This document shows positions 32,863 to 44,550 of a stretch of 64,000 nt of DNA, piece by piece. The notes below the pieces were generated by a model. That model did not search any database. It was not told where the DNA came from and worked only from the letters and a program-made list of their open reading frames with translations. The position numbers were made by a program, and so were the translations under genes. Origin of the DNA: Blastobasis lacticolella (taxonomy: Eukaryota; Arthropoda; Insecta; Lepidoptera; Blastobasidae); NCBI GenBank assembly GCA_905147135.1, contig LR990042.1, positions 8,547,545-8,611,544 on the forward strand, written 5' to 3'. Numbering within the stretch: the stretch's first letter is position 1; the number at the start of each line of letters is the position of its first letter.

Positions 32863-32912
32863 GAGCGGTAGTCCCATTTGAATAGCTTCCTATTTAAATG
32901 GGACTACCGCTC
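32863..32912. other. Near-perfect 23-bp hairpin
   Basis: GAGCGGTAGTCCCATTT (32863-32879) pairs perfectly with AAATGGGACTACCGCTC (32896-32912). After a G-U wobble the stem continues as AATAG/CTATT, leaving a 4-base CTTC loop. Confidence 0.9.
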
Positions 32913-32984
32913 AATCAACAAACAAAGTGAATTTGTTCGTAAAGTGATAGTAATCCTTTATTTTGAAACGTAGGCTTATAATAT

Positions 32985-33115
32985 ATATTTTTTTATACCA
33001 CTAAGCTTACGTCCTGCCTGATAGTAAGCAGTCTCCGCAACCTATGGACGTTTTCAATACCAGGGTCATCACTACACGTTGCCGACCGCCGATTACAATA
33101 TAAGTGCCATACTAT
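32985..33115 (+). repeat. Dispersed repeat family G copy
   Basis: TTTTTTATACCACTAAGCTT, GCCTGATAGTAAGCAGTCTC, CGCAACCTATGGACG and ACACGTTGCCGACCG match the family order. Confidence 0.7.
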
Positions 33116-33304
33116 CAGCCCATCTACACTATCAGCTAAAGCTTCAGCCGGTCTAGCCATCTCTGACAGCTCCGCTTGCGTGATGCGTGATTTTTACCAA
33201 CATCTACATTGACTCTGATTGTGTAGGATCATCCGCCAATCCCCCTTTTTTGTACACCGAAAGTACATGAATTGTCTATGGACCAAGAATATATACCACA
33301 GACT

Positions 33305-33417
33305 TTAGCTTATGTCAGATAACGTTAGCTTATGTCAGATAACGTTAGCTTATGTCAGATAACGTTAGCTTATGTCAGATAACGTTAGCTTATGTCAGAT
33401 AACGTTAGCTTATGTCA
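33305..33417 (+). repeat. Tandem array of a 20-bp unit
   Basis: The unit TTAGCTTATGTCAGATAACG is repeated with no visible change five times from 33305, plus a partial sixth copy. There are no spacers between the units. The uniformity points to recent expansion. Confidence 0.97.
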
Positions 33418-34630
33418 TATTCCATACATTTTTTCTACCACAAACGATTGTAGATTAACGAAACCTCTTGGCTAAGGCCGCTGGGCACTGTTATCGTGGT
33501 CCAATAACACACCAGAACCCAGCTAACGCAATCTCATATGTTCTTAAACGTCGTGCGATCTTCGGTACCAGCTCCCGCACTACTACTTAGCCTGTCGGAC
33601 GTGATAATCCCCAACATTTTACATTCAACGTGTGAGGTATCACTTATTTTACGATCTAATTGCGTGGAGCTATACTTACAGCTGGCATTGTCGGTATTGT
33701 CATCCACGTGGATCAATGTTTGCTATATCTTAATCACTTTCCACACAATAACCGTAATAAACATACCTGTGTCAATTAAGGAAAATCCTCTCTTCATTTG
33801 CGGTTTTAAAATCTTTTTGCAGAATCTCATGTTTATTAGTCCAGCTGATAATCATGTTCATATAGGTTTAGTGGTAAGCGGCAATAAATAGAGAAGAGGT
33901 CACTACTATTTACACAATTTTAATAAGTTTCCTCTTAATAATAGTACAGCTTCTTTTTACTTATGTGGTCTGTAACCGCTTCTAGAACACCAGTTTGTGC
34001 CGGATCACGTTCAGTTTAAGTTGCATATTTGCACGGAACCTTGTTGTAACAATTTGAATAAAGTATTGCTACATTTACAAAGCAGAGCTGGCAAACTTAG
34101 CTGTATGCAGTATCAACACACTTGATCTATGTAAATAATATCAAATAAGTCTAAGTTGTAACTTAGACTTAACAAGCATTCTTGGAACAGTGAGATGTGG
34201 GCAAATATTATAAATCTCTGTTCCACACTGTTGTATTAAAATACTTAATATTATAGCTTTTCTAGAGCTAACGCAGCAAGTGAGTGAAGCATAAACGCGG
34301 GGACATTATTCTTTATTTCCGACGCGATTATCCAGTTTTAAAACAAGTTTATCAACGTATGACTACCTACGTTGTCCACTCATTTAGTGGACAATACGAC
34401 TATAAAATTAACCGTATAATTTACCTGTTTATTTAATAGAACTACTATATTCATTGTTCATATTTACTTAAAATGTTGAAAACGGTGCTAGTTCATTGAT
34501 CTAACAGCACAACTACGTATGTAAAGTTCATTCAGTTAATTTATTAAGTAAATAATGTTGATTATATACCAATGCAGGCCGCTATGTGACTTTTTTCTGA
34601 TTTATGTACATTAGTAGAATAGTAAACTCT
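33418..34630. other. Intron 1 spacer, nothing firmly recognised
   Basis: A GC-balanced region at about 33470-33720 carries open frames on both strands (33538-33891 + and 33534-33716 -) but no domain. A 12-bp perfect inverted repeat (TAAGTCTAAGTT/AACTTAGACTTA) lies at 34146-34171. Confidence 0.4.
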
Positions 34631-34840
34631 GCTCTTACGGTGAGAGAAAATATTGCGATGAAAACACATTCAGGCGACTAAATATCCAATCTGGTCGGGT
34701 TCCCCTGTTAACAGTGTCACAGAGTTCACATGGCAGTCGCTCCACTGTGATTATTTCATTTGCCAAATCCTAGGTCATGGTCATGCCGGACCCCGGGTCC
34801 TCGCCCGCGAGGGCACAACCGGGATATTAACGCCAAGATT
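34631..34840 (+). mobile_element. SINE family A copy, + orientation
   Basis: CGGTGAGAGAAAATATTGCG, CCAATCTGGTCGGGTTCCCC, GGACCCCGGGTCCTCGCCCG and the end GGGATATTAACGCCAAGATT give the family body and 3' end on the + strand. The tRNA-like head is missing. Confidence 0.8.
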
Positions 34841-35244
34841 ATAATTTAACCAACGGACTATAATTTAACTCATATGACCGTGCTAAAGGCTATTTAGTTA
34901 TTTATTTAGGTATATTGTAGGTAAGTATGGTATATTGTGATTGCTAGATATTATATTTTAATCATAGAGCACTCGCCCAATCACGGTGACTAGCCAGATT
35001 AATTTATGCCGGATATTGACAGATTTCAGTATAAGCACCATCAAATTTTTTATTTTTTTTAGAAATGTAAGTAGTCGATCACGATGAATAAGCATATTAT
35101 TGATATTATCAAGCTTTTTTCCAACTGCAAAGAAATCGAGTCTTCATTTTCCTGATCCTTATATATTTCTACTTAGCAACTTAATTCACTTTGCATTAGT
35201 AGGCGTTCGACGGGGTTAATTCCATCCATTACATAAGCTTCAAA

Positions 35245-35720
35245 TGGTAGGAATTAGGGGACACTTCTTGAGATAATTTGCACCTTATCTTGACAACAGA
35301 AACCAAGCAGTCGACGGAAATAATTATGTTTCTAGCTGGATAAGGGTCCCAAGTGGAGTGCCGCAGGGTTCGCTGCTGGGACGTGGGACCCTTACTCTTC
35401 GTTTTTTTTCATTATTTACATTAGTATTAGTTCGAGCTCCTCTAACCTGTTATGCTTTGCGGACGACGTGAAACTATTTGCGAGTATTGAGTCTATGCCC
35501 AGGCAGTACAGGAAAACCTGCAAAGACTTCTGAAGTATTGCGACATTAATTGCTCGAGTTAATTCCACTAAATGTGCTGTAGTTACCTTCCGTCGTAAAG
35601 AAAATAACTACGTTTATGATTACGAACTTAGTGGAAGTATATTGACCAGAGAAACAACAATATACGACCTTGGTGTTATGCAGGACTCTAAGCTTCTATT
35701 CAATGCCCATTTTTATAATA
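35245..35720 (+). pseudogene. LINE reverse-transcriptase remnant
   Basis: Pieces in changing frames give YLDNRNQAVDGN (35285-35320), VPSGVPQGSLLG (35347-35382), CFADDVKLFASIES (35453-35495), KCAVVTFRRKENNYVYDYEL (about 35570-35630) and YDLGVMQDSKLLFNAHF (35660-35710). The RT catalytic FADD is intact but the frame is broken several times. The motifs fit a Jockey/I-type LINE. Confidence 0.8.
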
Positions 35721-36310
35721 TAAAGTGGTTATAGTAGTACCTAGCTTTTTATTCACCGATATAAATAAAATATGAAATCATCTTTAATAGTTCCAGAGGG
35801 TACCCTATTCAATACGACATATAAATTGATCACTTTGCAATATTGGTGTAGATCTAATCGAAAAACATCATCGTAAATCATAAACTGTAATACCTATAGT
35901 ATTACACTTTACTACTGGTATCCAATAATAGCCGCCTTGTTGCTTCGCGTAGACCACGATCTAATCGGTGGGATGGGAATCCAATAGTCCGAGATTAAAA
36001 ATAGCCAATGACGCCCGGGAACAGTAGATTATTATTGAAAGAATTTTTGAAAACATTTGAATAGTTTTACCTTTTGCCTCGTAGCTGTAAAATACCTACA
36101 CAATATATAAACTATTTAAAATATCATTAGATATAACTGAATGAACAGGCTCGCAAACGAAAATAATTTTATTTTGTTTAGGTAACATACTACGGTATCC
36201 AAGAATAGCCTTGTTGCTTCGCGTAGACCGCGAACAAACTGCAAACTAAATCGCAGCAGGCCATTCACTTACTCCTGTAATGGTACGCGCACATTATTAC
36301 CTGCCATATT

Positions 36311-36389
36311 GGGACAGAGCGGGCCACAGTGGGGCAGACTAGGCCACTGTGGGGTAGAGCGGGCACAGTGGGACAGACCGGTGACAGTG
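36311..36389 (+). repeat. Short tandem array of about 20-bp units
   Basis: Four diverged units follow one another: GGGACAGAGCGGGCCACAGT, GGGCAGACTAGGCCACTGTG, GGGTAGAGCGGGCACAGTG and GGACAGACCGGTGACAGTG. The array is GC-rich within an AT-rich region. Confidence 0.8.
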
Positions 36390-38055
36390 ACAGCGTCGGC
36401 TGTTAATGGCATTGACATATTTTAAAATGGCGACAAGTGAACCAGTTTTGGCCTCCGCGTCAGATAATTTTGTGCATCCATACAGTGCTCACTTCGCACG
36501 CTAGCTTATGTGCCTAATATAAATTGTATAAAAGCGACTATGTAGACGAGTTTTTCTTTGACCCTCTTCAGTCCGGCAATGTGTAGTCGTACCTTAAGAC
36601 CAACACTAGGTATCTCCGATAAACACCAGGCACAACGCCAACCGACCGTAAATATCTCAAGGGCTGCGTGCTCCCGGCGATGAATCTATAAAGTACTTAC
36701 TTTATGAAATCTGACACTTGCAATTAACGAAATAGCAATACTGATGATGAATAGTAAGTCATTATTGTACACAGATTAAATAAATTGATCGTTTTGTAAC
36801 GCTCACAGTGCTTAATTGAATCAGTATTATGTGCTAAAATGTTAATAGTCCTTTTTCAATGTACTTTGGTATAAAATTATTTTAATGCTAATATATCAAA
36901 CAATAAATTTATTCAATTATTCAGAATAAAATTTATTACCAGTTTTTGAGTAGGTAGCCTAAAATATCCGTTCTATTATTAGATATGACATTATTATGTA
37001 AGTCGGCGATTAAAATTGTCAGTATAAATTATCGTACTCGTAAATGAGGAAAAGATGGCATTATGAATTCCAAGTAAGACAATCAAATGTTATAAAGAAC
37101 CGCCTCAGAAAAGACATAGTCTGAATTTAAATTTGAAGCAGTTCGTATATGTTAAGGAATCACTGTAAGTAAAGGCCTTTGCAAAGAAACAAAGTTAAAA
37201 TATTCTTTGCTGTATAACAAGTAAGAACGACCGCGTGGAGTCTTTTTAATTACCTACATATTTTTTCTTGGCGTCGTTTTGCTGATTGGAATTTGGAATG
37301 TATTGAATTTATACAATATTAATAACGTCACGCACCACTTTATTCTTGCATTGTTTATTATAAGACTATATCCCCACGGATATTATCCACGTTCATTCGA
37401 CACTGCTAATACTAGGCTTTTGCCCGAGACATTTATTCTGGCACTAAAGTTACTACTTGTGTCTATTTTTTATATTAGAGCAGAGAGTGAGTCAAACAAC
37501 CATCAGGCACTTGAAAGAGTGTGCTTACCATAGACGGTTGCGCAAAATAGAAAACTAACAAAAGGTCCACTCCCGTCGTCTTCAAAAATTAACAATCGCG
37601 ACCGAGCAATGCTTGAAACTGCTTGAGAATGCCTGAAAACGTAATGTTAATGTGTGCGTAACGGAATTGGCGCATTTTAAATCATGTCTATGTCTATGTC
37701 TATGTCTTCTAGTGGACCTTCTGCTTGGGGCGGACCGTTCTTCATTTTGTGACGGTTGTCTTCGACAACGCACTGTTCAAAGTCCTGACGTTCTTTGAAA
37801 TAGGTGTAGGTGGTTTGTTTGTTCGCTGTCTTGCTCTAGCTATAAAATGGATTTCAAATAATGAATATTACAGTGTTTGTTTATATATAGTTTTTCCTGT
37901 TAGACAGTGTGTGTCCGTGGTGTCCGGCAGAGTAGACTATTTATTGAACCTAATTAATTTGAATGCGTATGGCTAAAGAATGTACTTTTTGCTCGCGAGT
38001 GGGTTACCTGATTAATAGAATCTGGATGCTTGCAATTCAAGAAAAATAGTGTGTT
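36390..38055. other. Intron 1 spacer with short repeat scraps
   Basis: No genes are supported. A CTATGTCTATGTCTATGTCT run lies at 37684-37710. A GTGGTGTCCGGCAGAGTAGA word at 37917 recurs at 39152. Open frames at 37279-37533 and 37725-37976 show no domain. Confidence 0.4.
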
Positions 38056-38190
38056 CCTTACGTGGAAATAGTAACTAATGTCTAGTGGGCTAATCAGCTA
38101 GGACTTAGAAAAGTAGATCAGAAAATGGGCAGCAACGTATTCTGTTGATATTTTTATTTGAACACTACGATCTTCAACTCTAGTTGTGAA
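38056..38190 (+). repeat. Dispersed repeat family C, decayed copy
   Basis: CTAATCAGCTAGGACTTAGA, GAAAATGGGCAGCAACGTAT and CACTACGATCTTCAACTC parallel the copy at 46112-46292 and the GCGATCTCCAACCC block at 39280. Confidence 0.5.
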
Positions 38191-38194
38191 CTAC

Positions 38195-38300
38195 TGTTGA
38201 TGCGTGATATGACAGTACGTCTCGGCGAGACGCCAGATTGTGGGATCCCACAGGGGAGTGTTTTAGGGCCAACATTGTTTCTTATTTATAGCACTGGTTA
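38195..38300 (+). pseudogene. Short LINE reverse-transcriptase fragment
   Basis: About 30 codons read VRLGETPDCGIPQGSVLGPT and continue LFLIY, the conserved RT block before the catalytic ADD. The rest is missing. Confidence 0.7.
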
Positions 38301-39052
38301 ACTGCTTACTTATAGTGCTATGTGCTATTTTCTACAAAGAAGATTTCAAAAACTCTATACTGTAAGATTTAAGTTACGGAAATAAACTTTCGTTTATTTG
38401 TTTTATGTGGCTTGAGATAATGTCGAAATCGAGATACCGCAACGCCATAATAGGCCCCTAGTTCCCGGGTCGCTAGTTCCTATTAAATAAAAAATTCATA
38501 AGAAAACACATTATCAGGTGAGAGAATCTAAGTCAATATTGCCAGATTGCAAATACGAATAAAATAAAGCACAAGCATCATATATGACGCTTTACCGCGA
38601 AAGCATGCTGTTAACGAGGCAACGCTACCTATAACATCATCATAGCATAAAATATAATGTACATACATTAAGTACCTGTTAGTTTGTTTCATTCTAGCAT
38701 TGCTGCCAATAATGTAACAAATTAACATTTTTACTGTATCCTGTAGCTGTAGTGCGATTTTTTTAGTTGACTCTTGTGTCGGTGTATTTGTGTATCTGTG
38801 AAGGTTTATCTGTGTACCTGTTTGTGGTATTATAGCTCCCGAAAGGATGGACCGATTTCGATCCGGTTGGAGCATGATTCATAACATTGTCTGAATTGTA
38901 AGGTCTTTTTATCTCATAAGGTTTATTTGGAAAAAATAAAAACTATTCATATAACTAAATAACATATAAATTGTACCCAAATATAAAGTAATCAGACACA
39001 ACATTTATTTCGTAATGTTGACGCCTCGTGTAACAGATAATTCATTCATCTT

Positions 39053-39478
39053 ATATTTGTGGTAGTATAATAATTATTAGAACGTGTTTCCTTGCATTAG
39101 GGAAACGTATCTACTGGTTATCATAATACAACGTTAGTGATTGGCCGTGTGGTGTCCGGCAGAGTAGAATAGCACCAACCCCTTACACTCATGGGTGTCG
39201 TACAAGGCGACTAATGTTTTCGAGGCAAAAGGTCAAGAGTCTGGAAAATGCGCAGCAGCATTTTCCATTGTTGTATTTAAACACTGCGATCTCCAACCCG
39301 CCTGCCAAGCGTGGAGATTATGGCAATAACCTCCCCTTTCGTGGGAGAGGCCCTAAGTCCTGCAGTGGACTGTTACGGGCTGTGATGAGGATATTTGTAG
39401 TAGTATAATCATTATTAGATCGTGTTTCCTTGCATTAGGAAAACGTATCTACTGGTTACCATGATACAATGTAAGTGA
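39053..39478 (+). repeat. 88-bp direct repeats flanking a family C insert
   Basis: ATATTTGTGGTAGTATAATA begins an 88-bp segment (39053-39140) repeated at 39391-39478 with only a few substitutions. Both contain CGTGTTTCCTTGCATTAG and CGTATCTACTGGTTA. Between them is a family C repeat. The flanks are too long to be an ordinary target-site duplication. Confidence 0.85.
39141..39390 (+). repeat. Dispersed repeat family C, best copy
   Basis: It contains GGGTGTCGTACAAGGCGACT, CAACCCGCCTGCCAAGCGTG, GAGATTATGGCAATAACCTC and TCCTGCAGTGGACTGTTACG. These words are common in Lepidoptera and probably come from the end of a retroelement. Confidence 0.7.
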
Positions 39479-40391
39479 TATCAGATTTAATTGTACTAAT
39501 CTGCGTAGTTACAATTATTTGTAATAAAAATAACATTATTGCTCTTTAAAATTCTTTATTACTATGTATAAAACACCTACGTATGTGTCATTGTGGACAG
39601 ATTTTTAAACGCGACATGGGTTTAAGATAAAGAACGTTGAGAGATTATGCTCATTTCGTAGAAAACAAAAAAATTCATAATTAGGTAAAATATTTTTATT
39701 ACCGAGTTCTGTACGGGTTCTTATGTCCGTCAAGTTTAATTATTAAGTGGCAAGAAAAAAGAGGTCGTCATTTCGATAAATCGTCATTAACCACCGAAAA
39801 GATTTTGAAAACATTGTATGTTGTTCGTATTTAGACGAAGTGTTTCGCTACTAGATGTATGTCTTTATTTTTACGAAATCCAATAGAAATGCGTGATCAT
39901 TCTAACAATACATATTTTAATCTAAATCTAAATAGAAGTAAGCAACAATTACTGATTTGAAAAAATATTGATAGCCTACTCCTCCCAAGGCAGATTTCCG
40001 ACTCTAAGTTGGTCGTTTGTACGTTCCTATTACTTTTTATTATGTGTTAAGAAGTTTATTATGACACCTTACCACATATACTTACAAATAAGCAGACAAA
40101 TGTATTACTTACTTATTATGCATATGGGTTTCTCGGCTTGGCGTAACCTAAAACAGCTGTTAGGCTTAACTCTATTTTCACAAATCTCGGTTGTATTCGG
40201 CCTTTTTAAATGGCAAGCACTGGGGCAAGTAGCTACTTATAAGTAAAAGTTTATTACAAATTATCTGGGCCATTTGGTCAATCATATTAACAGCATATAG
40301 CATTCCACTGTACTTGAGACTCCTCAGCATTGGTGGAGGGTTATAGCTTTTTGGAGATCTCAGTGATAAAAACGCATGCTGTTGTCCAAAT
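39479..40391. other. Intron 1 spacer, nothing recognised
   Basis: The 92-codon frame at 39968-40246 is rich in aromatic residues but has no recognised domain and no splice context that supports it. Confidence 0.4.
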
Positions 40392-40595
40392 CAGGGGCTC
40401 TATTTTGGAATCGCTCGCGTAGATTCGAACAGTTTTCAATTTCGATTTTCTTCATAAAAATGTCGATATTTATTCAATCACATTGGCAATACCGAAAGAG
40501 TAAGGTTCAGAAATAAGAAAAATTAGAAACATGTATCAAAATATCAAATTTTTAATGCCGAAAATCAAAATTGAAAACTGTTCGAAGCGATTGCT
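40392..40595. mobile_element. MITE family E copy
   Basis: The left end is CAGGGGCTCTATTTTGGAAT. The internal ACATTGGCAATACCGAAAGA and TGCCGAAAATCAAAATTGAA match the family. The right end decays after GTTCGAAGCGATTGC. Confidence 0.75.
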
Positions 40596-42654
40596 ATAGC
40601 ACGGTCTACGGGTTCTAGCTGATCTGCCTCTAACTAAGGTATTAGTTGTATTTGTATCCACATTATGTTACGTATTTAGCTCAAACAGGTTCAAATATCT
40701 TGCAAAAATCTGACATTTTTGAACTAAATGCCGTAGCGACCAGTCTGCGTAACCCTCACCGAGGCCGACTTTTCTCGCAAAATTATTAATGATGTAAGAA
40801 TTTTTAAATCAGAACTAAACAGGTTTGGGTCGCACGCGAATTATTTTGTTTTTCCAAATTTTAATTATTCTATTATAGAAACGTCTAGTTTTGGTCAAGT
40901 TTAAGGTTAGCCATGATCTAACACAGGGGTTCCCCATTCGTTTTATGTTTACTGCGACTCTTTTAAATGTTTATATTTTTGCGACGCTTTTCTATACGAA
41001 GTACTAACTACATTAAGAGCATAACTTCTGTGAAAGCAGCAGTTTTGAAATCAGTGAATTTTTCAATTGCTTTTTGTTGTTATTGTTTTTTGGATTGACT
41101 GTTATAGCTGCAGAAACGCTAGTATTAGCATCACAACGTAAAGTACATAACTGATTAATAAGATAACTAGTTTTTCAGCAATTTGAATATTGATTTGACT
41201 TGCAATTTGATCTAGTACACTTGGAAATGCACTTGGATCTGGTACACTTGGAAATACACTTGGAAACTTGCTGGAATGGATGTATCTTTGGAACTGTAAC
41301 AGATAGATACTTGAATACTATCCATGGAATGTGTATGTCTGTATAGTTACTATAATAACAAATAATAAATATTAAAACATGTTGGAAATTTAAGGTTAAT
41401 TATTTGTCGGCGTTTGTAAGAGGTGTTTTGTTATTTACTTATCGTAATAAAGGCAACACATACAAGCACGACACTTTGTTTAATTATAGTGCTAATACTT
41501 AAGTATAAAAACAGATAATAAAAACCGGTCAAGTGTGAGTCGCAAATGTCTTTCGCGCACGTGCCCTGAGGCCTTTGCTATTGAATATCTAATATAAGTA
41601 TGAGTGTCTTTTTCTGAACTGACTTCATGTAAAATGTATTTTTTATATTTAAGGACTTTTAATGAAAAGTGTTAGTTTTATTGACAGTTATAAGAGCCTT
41701 CGAGGCAAGCCTTGGTAGCAAACAGTCTTCATCCGCGTTGACCAATTTTGCGTTTTTCCTCCCTTCAACCCCCAAATTTCGTTAAACCACCTTACGAAGG
41801 TGGTGTACGAGAAAATTCTAAAATTATAGTAAGTTCCAATAAAAATAATAATGTACCGTCACAGGCTATCACGGAGTACAAAGTTCTACGACCGTTATAT
41901 TTCTACTACTCACGGACATTTGCAAGTTAAAAGAGTCTAGAAACAACCGGAAAAGGTTGGCAGATAAAGCCGGTTTTGATTCGGTAATAACTTATGAATA
42001 CGTGACCCAACTAATTTTATGAAGAGATTTAAAGTCTGTTTGTTTCAAGTTGGTTTGTTTCTTTCTAAAATTAAATTAAAATATATATATTTCAGACCAT
42101 AGATCTAATCCTAATTTAGTTAATTTGTAAATATTAGATTAGTAACAATTGTACTTACATTTAAAATCTATATTTTCAATATTTTAAGACTATAATAAGT
42201 TTTCAATTCTATAACTAGTCAATCAAAGAGCACACTTGTTGACGTTTTCCGAGAATTCTTGAACAAAAGCTAGTCCTAAGTAGCTTATTATGACATCAAA
42301 AGGCGGCGCGGTGCGTGTATATCATACAATTCCAAAGCTTACCGAGTTCATCCACGTATAAGCGATTAGCCTTGGATCGGCTGGCGATTCGACGGCTCAT
42401 GGGTATAACATGTTACACTATTGTGACAAGATTGATCGCCTTTGTTATTCTAATAAAAATGCAAAATAAACAGTCAACAAGTGGCTGCGTGGGAGGATTG
42501 CCTCCTGTATTTTAGTGGGTCTGTCAGTGTTGCAAGCATGTAAGTTCCGCAAAGCTTGTTAAATCACATACTCCAATTGAAAATAGAATGAGATTTTTTC
42601 TTTGAAATCTTTTGGAACTTTTGGAAAAAAAAATTTTTGCCTCACGTTTTTCAA
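40596..42654. other. Intron 1 spacer with repeat scraps
   Basis: CAGGGGTTCCCCATTCG at 40924 resembles one end of a hAT-type element with no partner found. AAACCGGTCAAGTGTGAGTC at 41524 is a common lepidopteran repeat start. No genes are supported. Confidence 0.4.
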
Positions 42655-42885
42655 AAATTCACATTTATCTATTTATTGTTATAAAAAATTATTATACAAC
42701 TTAAACATTCTATAATTACATACTAAAACTACCTATAAATAAAAACCTTAAAATTACTTAAATGGGTAAAAAATTTGTCCCAAGTCAAATGAATGCGCAA
42801 ATGTCCCCAGAAGGCTGGACGTGTTGCCCCGCTGGATGGCGAGGCTTATACGCTGTCCCAAATAGAGGCCAGCTCTCTGGTCATT
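42655..42885 (-). pseudogene. LINE 3' end, same family as 15835-17110
   Basis: On the minus strand 42807-42883 reads DQRAGLYLGQRISLAIQRGN followed by TSSLLG, the extreme C-terminus of the LINE whose relic is at 15835-17110. The AT-rich stretch down to 42655 is probably its 3' untranslated tail. Confidence 0.7.
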
Positions 42886-43979
42886 TTTCGAAAATACTAG
42901 ATGTTGACCCAAACTGACAGTCTGGCGGCATACGGTCGTTATTTCGGCGGCGCATACTCACTAATTTAAAAATAGAACTACAGTACAGTACGAGGAAAAT
43001 GGATTAAACACTTCTAAAATAACTGTATTATACCTACTCAAACTGTAACAGACTTATCACACTATTTCTGAGCTCCAATAACAAATCTACCATACCAACC
43101 CGAAATAGGACACATTAGCTTGCCGTATCCATTGACAGGCACTTTACTGAGGTCATGTTTATTTTGTACTTATGCCTAAAATTCTTGTTAAAAGCACCCA
43201 AAAACGAGCCAATAAATACTGCCTCTGTGGGGGACAATGACGGGTTCTTGCGGTTTCTTCACCAGTCCGCCCTGACATTACTATAGCCGGACTCGGTCGC
43301 AGTAAATGGTCAGGTTGCAGCGAATACGCTCGTTCAGTGACACCGAAACCAAGCAGCCGGTATACCACGTGTGTATAAGAACCAGTCACATAATAGTGCC
43401 TAAATGGCTAAATGGCCTACTCGCAGTGAGTTATTGACTAGTTTTGTCTAAACAAGTCTCTTATCGCAGCTGAAGGATGTTAAGAGAATTTTTTATAAAT
43501 GGATTTAGATGATCAATAAATTTTACTCGTTTACTTAATGTTAATAAATAATTTACGATAAGCATTGGCCATCGAAATTGATATTGGTATTCCGTACATC
43601 AAGGATTTATCGGAATTTGTTTAGGAATAAAAATCGAGTAATATAAGTTATTACTTATGTACTTTAGAGTTATTCAATCCAACACGTCCAACCAATGCAA
43701 ATTCATATTACATGTTTAATAAACTTATTATTACCTAAGATCACTCTAAAACGCTATAATATCCTATAATAGCAGTTAATCGTTGCATGCGTATTACTAG
43801 GTCCTTTCGAACATTCGAGTCCATGACACAAATCGTGTTTGTAACGTTATTTGATATTTTTAGCTCTTATAAACAAGCTCATAACGGTTTCACTGCCATC
43901 AAGTTATCAGAATTAATGAGAAAGAAGATGTGGAGCCAAGCCCCCAACAGTACAAAGCCTAGTTCTAGAAAATAATGTA
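42886..43979. other. Intron 1 spacer
   Basis: A GC-balanced block at 43159-43389 gives a 76-codon minus-strand frame (SGRTGEETARTRHCPPQRQY) that may be a retroelement scrap but matches nothing I can name. Otherwise I see nothing. Confidence 0.35.
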
Positions 43980-44175
43980 TTTAGGTATTTAAAAAGAAAG
44001 TATATAAGTAGTTTATTCGTTATCTAACATCCATAACACAAGCATGAGTGTTAGATAACGAATAAACTACTTATTTTCTTTTTTAATTCATAAATACATA
44101 CACAAATAAAAACACAAGCTTTGCTTACTTTACGGCTAGATGGCGCTGTGTAAATTTGTCCAAGCATATTTATGG
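43980..44175 (+). mobile_element. SINE family B 3' part carrying an inverted duplication
   Basis: The SINE body GTATATAAGTAGTTTATTCG is followed (44049-44084) by its own reverse complement, then the normal 3' part CAAGCTTTGCTTACTTTACG and GGCTAGATGGCGCTGTG. The two arms (43991-44029 and 44049-44084) share 26 perfectly complementary bases. Confidence 0.8.
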
Positions 44176-44470
44176 CTCATCCATTAAATAGAACTATTGC
44201 ATCATGTTTGTAACGTTACTTGATATTTTAAACCTGTTAATAATAAAATTCTTTATAAACAAAGAGTTCGCAAGCATAATATTTGGTCCAGTCTTACGAG
44301 CACAGAAATCGCCGTGGCTTACCAACAAATTAAATCAGGCGATTAACTTTAATATTGCTAGTAGGTTAGAAAAAAAAGTGTAAAGTATTTAGAATGTCTA
44401 TAGTTTACGAATATAAATATCGCATTAATGCAAATAATGGGATTCAAGTCTACAGAACAGATCTGTGGCG

Positions 44471-44550
44471 TTTTTTTTATACCACTAAGGTGGCAAACAA
44501 GCCCGCGGCCCGCCAGATGGCAAGCAGTCACCGCAGCCTATGACCGCCAT
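44471..44550 (+). repeat. Dispersed repeat family G fragment
   Basis: GGTGGCAAACAAGCCCGCGG, CCCGCCAGATGGCAAGCAGT and CACCGCAGCCTATG match the family. Confidence 0.7.

Noticed and set aside
33305..33417. CRISPR-like array
   Set aside because: The 20-bp units are directly adjacent with no spacers, and the DNA is animal nuclear sequence.
33534..33891. Overlapping open frames on both strands
   Set aside because: Neither frame shows a domain. The region may be an old retroelement scrap, but no motif supports that either.
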